This document shows positions 1-4,897 of a stretch of 7,672 nucleotides of DNA, piece by piece. The notes under the pieces were generated by a model. The model saw only the letters and a program-made list of their open reading frames with translations. It was not told where the DNA came from and made no database searches. The DNA is from Prevotella sp. UBA1395. GTDB lineage: Bacteria > Bacteroidota > Bacteroidia > Bacteroidales > Bacteroidaceae. The first letter of the stretch is position 1. Each line of letters starts with the position of its first letter. Location of the stretch: positions 5,174 to 12,845 of the forward strand of contig DBQL01000221.1 in assembly GCA_002305235.1 (NCBI GenBank). The letters run 5' to 3'. Both the position numbers and the translations under genes were made by a program.

Positions 1-215
1 CCGAGTTGGCGCAAATGCATGAGCGCGGCGTCTCCGATAGGATTGTCGGGCACACGGGTCACATACTCTACATGGTCTCCCAGCTGTGCCAAACTCACCG
101 CCACGTTGGCCTCTGACCCACCGTAGGCACCGTCGAAGCCATCGCCTTGGAACAGTCGCTGACTGCCATGCTTGGACAATCTCAAAAGAATTTCACCGAA
201 GGTAACTATTTTCAT
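1..215 (-). CDS. kdgK: PfkB-family sugar kinase, probably 2-keto-3-deoxygluconate kinase (partial, 3' end off the left edge)
   Basis: Seen: 71 codons running off the left edge, starting MKIVTFGEILLRLS at 215. The N-terminal PfkB/ribokinase signature is present as GGSEANVAVSLAQLG (about residues 32-46), followed by TRVPDNPIGDAA, the region that follows the substrate-contacting strand in this family. Known: family members transfer phosphate from ATP to a sugar hydroxyl. The MK-V-TFGE-LLRL opening and GGSEANVA are typical of cytoplasmic 2-keto-3-deoxygluconate kinases, which make KDPG from hexuronate or pectin breakdown for cleavage by an aldolase. Inference: the exact substrate, because the ATP-binding GAGD half lies outside the window; fructokinase or another PfkB kinase remains possible. 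It follows ackA on the same strand after 156 bases filled by an inverted-repeat element. No clear -33/-7 promoter was seen. The leader reads ATCACCTCC just before the ATG, the opposite of a ribosome binding site. Confidence 0.82.
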   Translation of the reverse strand, partial: MKIVTFGEILLRLSKHGSQRLFQGDGFDGAYGGSEANVAVSLAQLGDHVEYVTRVPDNPIGDAALMHLRQL

Positions 216-234
216 GGAGGTGATATATTCAAGA

Positions 235-354
235 AGTTAAGAAGAAAGGGAGTTAAGAAGCAAAGACCGATGTTGGGAAACCTGAAAGAAGAATACCTGT
301 GATACCCTTCGTATCGGCGTTGTCTGCACTTCTCAACTTCCTTACTTCTTAACT
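235..354. repeat. Imperfect inverted-repeat element between ackA and kdgK
   Basis: The left arm (235-260) and the reverse complement of the right arm (329-354) match at 23 of 26 positions. Each arm holds two copies of the word AGTTAAGAAG (one copy reads AGTTGAGAAG), and the copies are exactly 16 bp apart in both arms. The 68-bp centre contains a small 5-bp hairpin, GATAC-CCTTC-GTATC (301-315). No reading frame of interest lies inside. The arms are purine-rich with little GC and no following T tract, so this is not a classic intrinsic terminator. It may be a miniature repeat element or a large mRNA stem between the two genes. Confidence 0.75.
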
Positions 355-371
355 TCCCGATAAAACAGTGT

Positions 372-1574
372 TTATTTGGCCGCCTCAACCAAGTCGCGTG
401 TGTCTCGTGCAATGACGATCTCCTCATCGGTAGGGATGAGCACCACCTTCACTTTCGAGTCGTCGGCCGAGAGTATTTGTTCTTTTCCCCGACAGTTGTT
501 GCGCTCCTTATCCATCTTCACGCCCAAGTAATCGAGGCCGCTGCAGGTTTCCCATCGCATGCCGATCTGGTTCTCACCCACACCGGCAGTGAACACGATG
601 ACATCCACACCGTTCATCGCCGCGGCGTAAGAACCGATGTATTTCTTGATGCGATAGTTGTACATCTTCATGGCGAGCACGGCGCGTTCGTTGCCCTCAC
701 GCTCGGCCGCCTCCACCTCTCGCATGTCGCTCGAGATGCCCGAGATGCCGAGTACACCGCTCTCCTTGTTCAAGAAGTCGGCCATCTCTTGCGGCTGCTT
801 GCCCAGTTTCTCCATGAGGTAGGTCACCGCACTGGGGTCGATGTCTCCCGAACGGCTGCCCATCATCACCCCGGCCAAGGGTGTCAGACCCATCGAGGTG
901 TCGATCACCTTACCGTTTTTCACCGCCGCGATGCTTGCGCCGTTGCCGATATGGCATGTGATTACCTTGGTGTTGTCATAGTCGAGGCCGAGAAATTCGC
1001 ATGCGCGTTTGGATACATAGCGATGGCTGGTGCCGTGGAATCCATAACGGCGCACATGGTATTTCTGATAGAGTTCGTAGGGGATGGCATAGAGATAGGC
1101 ATAGTCGGGCATGGTACTGTGGAACGCGTTGTCGAACACTGTCACCTGCGGCACGTTAGGCATGAGGGCGTCTACGGCGCGGATGCCCCTCAGGTGTCCG
1201 GCGTTATGCACCGGTGCGAGGTCGACGAGGCTCTCGATGCCTTGCTCCACCTCGGGTGTAACGATGCAACTTTTCTCAAAGAGGTCGCCACCCTGCACGA
1301 TGCGATGGCCCACGGCATCGATCTCGTCGAGGCTCTTGATGGCCCCGATCTCGTCATCGAGGAGGCATTTGAACACCAGCGCCACGCCTTCTTTATGCGT
1401 GGGCAGGTCGGCCATGATCTGTTTTTTCTCTCCGTTTTCGAGCGTCACCTTGATGAAAGCCTCATCCAGTCCGATGCGCTCCACGCCGCCTTGAGCCAGC
1501 ACGCTCTCGTCGGTCATGTCATAAAGTTTGTATTTTATGCTTGAACTTCCACAGTTCAATACCAAAATTTTCAT
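372..1574 (-). CDS. ackA: Acetate kinase
   Basis: Cytoplasmic enzyme that transfers phosphate from acetyl phosphate to ADP, giving acetate and ATP; with Pta it is the main ATP-yielding acetate branch of anaerobic fermentation. Seen: 400 residues, the usual family length. The N-terminal signature LVLNCGSSSIKYKLYD (residues 4-19) carries Asn7. The second signature begins at HIGNGAS (208-214), and an FTAGVGENQ block lies at 328-336. By number, Asn7, Arg91 (VGHR), Asp148, His180 (RYGFHG), Arg241 (GSRSGD) and Glu384 fall on the catalytic positions known from the Methanosarcina thermophila enzyme, so it should be active. The ATG at 1574 begins the conserved MKILVLNCGS. It lies downstream of pta on the same strand, but a small four-helix-bundle gene separates them. 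No clear promoter appears in 1575-1660, so transcription from the pta promoter is likely (inference). Confidence 0.98.
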   Translation of the reverse strand: MKILVLNCGSSSIKYKLYDMTDESVLAQGGVERIGLDEAFIKVTLENGEKKQIMADLPTHKEGVALVFKCLLDDEIGAIKSLDEIDAVGHRIVQGGDLFEKSCIVTPEVEQGIESLVDLAPVHNAGHLRGIRAVDALMPNVPQVTVFDNAFHSTMPDYAYLYAIPYELYQKYHVRRYGFHGTSHRYVSKRACEFLGLDYDNTKVITCHIGNGASIAAVKNGKVIDTSMGLTPLAGVMMGSRSGDIDPSAVTYLMEKLGKQPQEMADFLNKESGVLGISGISSDMREVEAAEREGNERAVLAMKMYNYRIKKYIGSYAAAMNGVDVIVFTAGVGENQIGMRWETCSGLDYLGVKMDKERNNCRGKEQILSADDSKVKVVLIPTDEEIVIARDTRDLVEAAK

Positions 1575-1617
1575 ATTAAGAATTATAACTTTTGAATGTT
1601 GATTTACGAATTATCGG

Positions 1618-1640
1618 TGACGATTGATGAATGACGAATG
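1618..1640 (+). repeat. Heptanucleotide tract, left arm of inverted repeat flanking the four-helix-bundle gene
   Basis: On the plus strand it reads as three 7-bp units of the form TGANGAN (TGACGAT, TGATGAA, TGACGAA) followed by TG. It matches the reverse complement of 2059-2081 at 19 of 23 positions. It lies between the four-helix-bundle stop codon and ackA. Confidence 0.75.
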
Positions 1641-1660
1641 TGTTATCTTGCCGCGCTAAG

Positions 1661-2002
1661 TTACGGTTGCTTGTTTTTTGCGGTTTTGGTGATGGCTGTA
1701 AGCAGTTTTTTCAGCTCCTCGCAATCCGCGTAGATGGATTCAAACTGGTCTCTGACCAGCAGTCGGGTCGTATACAGCAGTCTCAACCAGTATAATGTTT
1801 CGTTACACTCCTTGAGTGAGATATAAATCTTTGCGATGAAGTCATTGTGACTGATGGCGCACTGAGCTTCAGACATGTTGGCCCCGATGCTTGTGCCACT
1901 CCTGAAAAGTTGGTCCGCAATGCGGTATTCCCGTTTCTCTTCGTTGAGGAAACGGGTGAGGTTGTAAATACGAACGGAGAAATGGAGACACTTCTCTTCC
2001 AT
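1661..2002 (-). CDS. Four-helix-bundle protein, 23S rRNA intervening-sequence-protein family
   Basis: Seen: 113 residues from the ATG at 2002. An in-frame TTG at 2014 would add four residues (MGTL), and a stop codon lies directly before that, so the start is confined to these two. The sequence is almost wholly helical. It contains the family core: YRIADQLFRSGTSIGANMSEA (about residues 26-46), then NDFIAKIYISLKECNETLYWL (about 53-73). The basic C-terminus ends KTAKNKQP. Known: proteins of this family are encoded in 23S rRNA intervening sequences and, in Bacteroidetes, at many stand-alone sites. They form oligomeric bundles, and the related Avd protein binds RNA in diversity-generating retroelements. 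Cellular function is unclear. Inference: it is a guest between pta and ackA, which are usually adjacent, because inverted heptanucleotide tracts flank it. No reverse transcriptase or variable repeat is nearby, so a retroelement role is unsupported here. Confidence 0.88.
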   Translation of the reverse strand: MEEKCLHFSVRIYNLTRFLNEEKREYRIADQLFRSGTSIGANMSEAQCAISHNDFIAKIYISLKECNETLYWLRLLYTTRLLVRDQFESIYADCEELKKLLTAITKTAKNKQP

Positions 2003-2058
2003 CAAAGTACCCAACTACTCCTCAGTCCACATTATGCCTTTTGTCATTGCGGAGCAAC

Positions 2059-2081
2059 CATTCGTCACTCCTCATTCCTCA
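2059..2081 (-). repeat. Heptanucleotide tract, right arm of inverted repeat, containing the pta stop codon
   Basis: On the minus strand it reads TGAGGAA, TGAGGAG, TGACGAA, then TG. A fourth degenerate unit, TGGTGAA, lies just upstream inside pta. The arm is the inverted partner of 1618-1640 (19/23). The TGA of its outermost full unit (2079-2081) is the stop codon of pta, so the repeat reaches the coding sequence. Confidence 0.75.
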
Positions 2082-3131
2082 TTCACCATTGCTTTTGGCA
2101 TCCTGTGCCTGACATGCCGTGATAGCCATCATATAATATATGTCGTCTACCGAGCATCCGCGGCTGAGGTCGTTGACCGGTCGTGCGATACCTTGGAGGA
2201 TAGGTCCGATGGCTTCTGCGCCTCCGAGACGCTGCACGAGCTTGTAGCCAATGTTACCCACCTCGAGGTTGGGCACCACCAATACGTTGGCCTTGCCGGC
2301 CACGTCGCTCTGCGGAGCCTTCTTGGCGGCGGTCGAAGGGTCGAGCGCGGCGTCGGCCTGCAGCTCGCCATCCACCTTCAGGTCGGGGAATTTCTCCTTG
2401 GCAATCTTTGTGGCTTCCACCACCTTGTCGATGATATACACGCTCTTGCCGGTCTCCTTGTCGATGGCATCCTTGGCCGATCCCTTGGTCGAGAAGCTCA
2501 GCATGGCCACCACGGGGTTTTGGAACCCGGCCACGCTCTTAGCCGTTTGCGCGGTGGTATAGGCTATCTGTGCCAGCTGGTCGGCGGTGGGGTTGGGTGT
2601 CACGGCCACGTCGCCCATCACCACGATACCGTTTTCGCCGTATTGCTGCTCGTGGGTGAGCACCAGCATGGCTCCGCTCACGCAGGTAACACCCGGTGCG
2701 CACTTGATGATCTGCAGGGCGGGGCGCAGGGTATCGCCCGTGGTGCTGAGCGCGCCCGATATCTGTCCGTCGGCGTCGCCGGCCTTAATGATCATACATC
2801 CCAAGTAAAGGTTGTTGGTAGTCACCAGTTCACGGGCCTGTTCTATGGTCATGCCCTTCTTTTTGCGCAGCTCGGCGAGCTGTGCGGCATATTCTTCGGT
2901 CTTGTCGAAATGGAGCGGATCCACGATGGTGGCCTTGTCGATGTGTTGCAGTCCCCACTCGGCGGCCTCTTTCCTGATATTCTCGGGGTTGCCGATGAGA
3001 ATGAGTTGGGCAAGGTCGTCGGCAAGCACTTTGTCGGCTGCCTTTAATGTTCGTTCTTCCTCTGCTTCGGGCAGAACGATGCGCTGTTTGTCAGCCTTAG
3101 CACGCGCAACGATGTTTTCTAATAAACTCAT
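2079..3131 (-). CDS. pta: Phosphate acetyltransferase (short, single-domain form)
   Basis: Converts acetyl-CoA and phosphate to acetyl phosphate and CoA in the cytoplasm, supplying AckA. Seen: 350 residues forming only the PTA/PTB catalytic domain. It lacks the N-terminal BioD-like/DRTGG regulatory part of the long enterobacterial enzyme, as is normal for Bacteroidetes and Firmicutes. Conserved blocks are RIVLPEAEEERTLKAA (17-32), GALSTTGDTLRPALQ (126-140), VVPNLEVGNIGYKL (285-298) and the active-site loop PVNDLSRGCSVDD (318-330), whose Ser323, Arg324 and Asp330 correspond to the catalytic Ser-Arg-Asp cluster known from Methanosarcina. The ATG at 3131 gives the standard MSLLENI start and lies about 30-40 bases below a good promoter. 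The last residues (SNGE) and the stop codon lie in a heptanucleotide tract, so the tail may have been altered by an insertion. Next comes a four-helix-bundle gene, then ackA. Confidence 0.97.
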   Translation of the reverse strand: MSLLENIVARAKADKQRIVLPEAEEERTLKAADKVLADDLAQLILIGNPENIRKEAAEWGLQHIDKATIVDPLHFDKTEEYAAQLAELRKKKGMTIEQARELVTTNNLYLGCMIIKAGDADGQISGALSTTGDTLRPALQIIKCAPGVTCVSGAMLVLTHEQQYGENGIVVMGDVAVTPNPTADQLAQIAYTTAQTAKSVAGFQNPVVAMLSFSTKGSAKDAIDKETGKSVYIIDKVVEATKIAKEKFPDLKVDGELQADAALDPSTAAKKAPQSDVAGKANVLVVPNLEVGNIGYKLVQRLGGAEAIGPILQGIARPVNDLSRGCSVDDIYYMMAITACQAQDAKSNGE

Positions 3132-3169
3132 ATTTTGATTTTAATCGATTAGACGTTTGTTATCTGCCA

Positions 3170-3200
3170 CAAAGGTACTTATTCTTTGCGAGCCGAGCAA
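3170..3200 (-). promoter_or_regulatory. Bacteroidetes-type promoter for pta
   Basis: On the minus strand TACCTTTG (3177-3170) fits the -7 consensus TAnnTTTG of the Bacteroidetes primary sigma factor. A partial -33 element TTGC (3200-3197) lies 19 bases upstream, within the known spacing of about 19-21. The predicted transcription start is near 3163-3165, leaving a leader of roughly 32 bases before the pta ATG. This is the only well-placed promoter of this type seen before the pta to ackA group. Confidence 0.7.
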
Positions 3201-3223
3201 GAGAATCATGGATGGGCTTGGGT

Positions 3224-3242
3224 TAAATGTCGTTAACATTTA
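3224..3242. promoter_or_regulatory. Inverted repeat upstream of the pta promoter, possible operator
   Basis: TAAATGT-CGTTA-ACATTTA is a perfect 7-bp inverted repeat with a 5-bp spacer. It lies about 24 bases upstream of the pta -33 element, where an activator could bind. The arms are AT-rich with a short loop and no following T run in either direction, so a regulator site is more plausible than a terminator. No specific regulator can be named. Confidence 0.4.
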
Positions 3243-3357
3243 TACTTTTTACAGTTTTCTTCCGTCATTATCTCCGTTTTGTTATATTCCGCTTTGATAA
3301 TCAGTGGATTTATTCGGGTTCCGCGACAAGGTTTGTTGTCTTGGCCATGTTGTCCCC

Positions 3358-3384
3358 GGGGTGGGGCTGCGAGGGCCGGTCGGG
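3358..3384 (+). other. G-quadruplex motif in the cdaA-pta gap
   Basis: Four G runs (GGGG, GGGG, GGG, GGG) are separated by loops of 1, 6 and 6 bases, meeting the G3+N1-7 rule. They lie on the plus strand, the template strand for the flanking genes. This is seen in sequence only; whether the structure forms is unknown. Confidence 0.45.
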
Positions 3385-3475
3385 CTGCGAAAGAGAAACG
3401 GGGCGTCGGTCGGATGCGATGTGCGCACGGGCGCGTCATGGTGGCAGGCGAGGGGCAGAGGGCGGGTATCATTGT

Positions 3476-3515
3476 CAAGAAAACTATACGAAAAACAGCC
3501 CTTCCGGTTTTCTTG
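3476..3515. repeat. 9-bp perfect inverted repeat with 22-base loop
   Basis: CAAGAAAAC (3476-3484) pairs exactly with GTTTTCTTG (3507-3515). Flanking TTGTC (3472-3476) and GACAA (3520-3524) could extend pairing past a short bulge. Inside, an AAAAC/GTTTT pair (3492-3496 with 3507-3511) offers an alternative stem. It could be a weak terminator for leftward cdaA transcription, but no run of T follows on the minus strand. Confidence 0.45.
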
Positions 3516-3547
3516 TTCCGACAAAACACACCGGTCGTTAAGCGTCC

Positions 3548-3560
3548 AAAACGCCGTTTT
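3548..3560. repeat. Short palindrome AAAACG-C-CGTTTT
   Basis: A 6-bp dyad with a single central base, 40-70 bases before the 22-bp tandem array. The centre is too tight for a stable RNA hairpin, so a dimeric DNA-binding protein site is the more natural reading, if it has any function. Confidence 0.3.
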
Positions 3561-3597
3561 GCCACCGCCTCATCGCGTTGGAAGACCCATGATACGG

Positions 3598-3707
3598 GCC
3601 TCGCCGCGCGATGACTGCCTTTTCGCGCGGCGAATACAGTCTTTTCGCACGGCGAATGCTATCTTTTCGCACGGTGATTACTATCTTATCGCAAGGCCCA
3701 AGTTGCG
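3598..3707 (+). repeat. Tandem array of five 22-bp units with an internal dyad
   Basis: The word TCGC recurs at 3601, 3623, 3645, 3667 and 3689, an exact 22-bp period. The three core units (3620-3641, 3642-3663, 3664-3685) fit TTTTCGCRCGGYGAWTRCWRTC; the outer units at 3598 and 3686 are degenerate. Units 2 and 3 contain the dyad TTCGC-N3-GCGAA; the other three keep only parts of it. A period close to two helical turns would put bound proteins on the same DNA face. There are no variable spacers, so it is not a CRISPR array. It might be a regulator-binding array, an iteron-like set, or a family of intergenic repeats. Confidence 0.8.
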
Positions 3708-3803
3708 TTTGGGCGGGACGAAAAGGGCATTTTGCAGTGAGGAAAGAATGGGTTGCTTGTGTAAGTTGTTGATTATTAGTTGGTTGGTAAATTGTTCCAT
3801 TTT

Positions 3804-3836
3804 GGGCGTGTACGCCCTCACGGTTTTCTTTTTTCA
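3804..3836 (+). terminator. Possible rightward intrinsic terminator: GC hairpin followed by T-rich tract
   Basis: GGGCG-TGTA-CGCCC (3804-3817) is a 5-bp GC stem that could pair one base further. Six bases later comes TTTTCTTTTTT on the plus strand. The gap is longer than usual for an intrinsic terminator, and no plus-strand gene precedes it, so it would matter only if the repeat region is transcribed rightward. It does not suit cdaA, because the minus strand has no T tract after the stem. Confidence 0.25.
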
Positions 3837-4018
3837 GAATAATCGCGGCACACGGAGGTTTTTTTCAAGATTTTTCATGTTTTTTTTCCCGGTCGGAACA
3901 AATGGCCGGCGGGGCGGGTCAATGGGTGTGTGCACTGCCGAGGGCAGTATGGCGACGGTGTACGGGCATGGTGGCGGGCATAGGGTGGTGGGGCGATGCG
4001 CCTGACTTTCGCCCCCGT

Positions 4019-4795
4019 TCATCCCGCCATCTCTTTGGCGAGGATGCTCTCCAGCTCCTCGGCCGAGAGGCGCAGGCGGAACCTGCCCTTGATGGCCACA
4101 CTGATGCGGCCCGTCTCTTCAGACACCACCACGGCGATAGCGTCGGAGTCTTGCGAGATGCCCATTGCCGCACGGTGGCGCAATCCCAGCTCCTTGGGAA
4201 TGTCCATGCTGTGGCTCACGGGCAGGATGCAGCCCGCCGCCTTGATGCGTTTCTTCGAGATGACCATCGCGCCGTCGTGCAGGGGCGAATTCTTGAAGAA
4301 GATGTTCTCGATCAACAGCTTGTTCACGCCGGCATCTATCAGCTCGCCCGTCTGCACAATATCGTCGAGGGGGGTGGCCCGCTCAATGACGATGAGTGCG
4401 CCCACCTTGCCTTTGGCCATGTCCATGCACGACCATACGATGGGCATGATGGTCTCCTTGTTCTCCGTTTGCTCCACCTCTTTCTTGGGAGCAAACAGCT
4501 TGACGAAGTTTCTCACGCGCTGACGCTCGCCGAGTTGGTACAGAAACTTGCGAATCTCATCCTTGAACAGCACGATGAGACCGATCACGCCGACGCTCAC
4601 CAGCTTGTCCATGATGCTGCCCATGAGGCGCATCTCGAGCACCTGCGACACGAAGAGCCATGTCAGTACGAACAGCATGATACCGATGAACACGTTGAGC
4701 GACCGGCTCTCTTTCATCAGTCGGTAGATGTAATAGAGCATCAGGGCGACAAGAAAAATGTCGATGACATCCTTGATTCCGAATTCAAAAAACAT
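4019..4795 (-). CDS. cdaA: Diadenylate cyclase CdaA (membrane-bound c-di-AMP synthase)
   Basis: Condenses two ATP into cyclic di-AMP, the messenger controlling potassium and osmolyte balance and wall integrity in bacteria that have it. Seen: 258 residues. Three hydrophobic segments (about 8-26, 33-52, 66-78) anchor the N-terminus in the membrane. A charged linker (about 79-115) leads to the cytoplasmic DAC domain. The domain shows both signature motifs: LHDGAMVI with DGA at 174-176 (catalytic, metal-binding Asp174) and GLRHRAAMGIS (204-214). Leu205 stands where Firmicutes enzymes have Thr in GTRHRA. The gene lies directly downstream of folP, an order I recall from other Bacteroidetes, unlike the cdaA-cdaR-glmM order of Firmicutes; no CdaR-like gene is present. 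The ATG at 4795 begins immediately before the first membrane segment. A G-rich spacer precedes it and no promoter was found, so it is probably read from the folP side (inference). Confidence 0.96.
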   Translation of the reverse strand: MFFEFGIKDVIDIFLVALMLYYIYRLMKESRSLNVFIGIMLFVLTWLFVSQVLEMRLMGSIMDKLVSVGVIGLIVLFKDEIRKFLYQLGERQRVRNFVKLFAPKKEVEQTENKETIMPIVWSCMDMAKGKVGALIVIERATPLDDIVQTGELIDAGVNKLLIENIFFKNSPLHDGAMVISKKRIKAAGCILPVSHSMDIPKELGLRHRAAMGISQDSDAIAVVVSEETGRISVAIKGRFRLRLSAEELESILAKEMAG

Positions 4796-4810
4796 AGATG
4801 GCTTGTTTAT

Positions 4811-4839
4811 GGGTTGGTGGGTGTGGGCATTGGGGCGGG
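4811..4839 (+). other. Five-run G-quadruplex motif upstream of cdaA
   Basis: G runs at 4811-4813, 4819-4821, 4825-4827, 4832-4835 and 4837-4839 are separated by loops of 5, 3, 4 and 1. They are on the template strand for cdaA, 16-44 bases above its ATG. The cdaA leader RNA would therefore be C-rich, and any quadruplex would form in DNA ahead of transcription. Confidence 0.55.
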
Positions 4840-4864
4840 CCGGCAGTGGCTTGGCGCGGTGGGT

Positions 4865-4880
4865 CGGCGGTGTGCCGCCG
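4865..4880. other. GC hairpin in the folP-cdaA spacer
   Basis: CGGCGG-TGTG-CCGCCG is a perfect 6-bp all-GC stem with a 4-base loop, 18 bases below the folP stop. No T tract follows on the minus strand, so it is not a standard intrinsic terminator. It may cause pausing or protect the folP 3' end. I see no c-di-AMP (ydaO-type) riboswitch features here. Confidence 0.45.
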
Positions 4881-4897
4881 GGTGTCGTCGCCCTTGA

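Larger units (their letters stand above)
3132..4018. other. 887-base non-coding interval between cdaA and pta
   Basis: I see no convincing gene. Reading frames open on both strands, but their translations are low-complexity and lack recognisable domains. The interval holds the pta promoter, a 7-bp inverted repeat (3224-3242), a G-quadruplex motif (3358-3384), a 9-bp inverted repeat (3476-3515), a short palindrome (3548-3560), a 22-bp tandem array (3598-3707), a GC hairpin (3804-3817), and T runs of 7, 5 and 8 on the plus strand (3859-3865, 3871-3875, 3880-3887). Just left of the cdaA stop, 3908-3993 is again G-rich. Base composition swings sharply between GC-rich and AT-rich blocks, giving a mosaic look. 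No obvious terminator for cdaA was found. Confidence 0.7.

Noticed and set aside
212..427. 71-codon minus-strand frame across the ackA 3' end and the following gap
   Set aside because: It is out of frame with ackA, includes repeat DNA, and has no recognisable content.
477..1544. 355-codon plus-strand reading frame opposite ackA
   Set aside because: It is a mirror of a strongly conserved acetate kinase. Its translation is His/Val/Asp-rich without domains, as expected from the antisense of GC-rich codons.
1661..2014. Diversity-generating retroelement based on the Avd-like four-helix-bundle protein
   Set aside because: No reverse transcriptase, template repeat or variable repeat is in the window, and the neighbours are housekeeping genes.
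2034..3047. 337-codon plus-strand reading frame opposite pta
   Set aside because: Antisense shadow of Pta, composition-biased, no recognisable motif, and no promoter.
3598..3707. CRISPR array
   Set aside because: Units abut one another with no unique spacers, and no cas genes are present.
3304..4005. 233-codon plus-strand frame through the cdaA-pta gap
   Set aside because: It runs through the 22-bp array, the hairpin and T runs; the protein is low-complexity with no domain. The 22-bp period is not a multiple of three, so the repeat is not coding.
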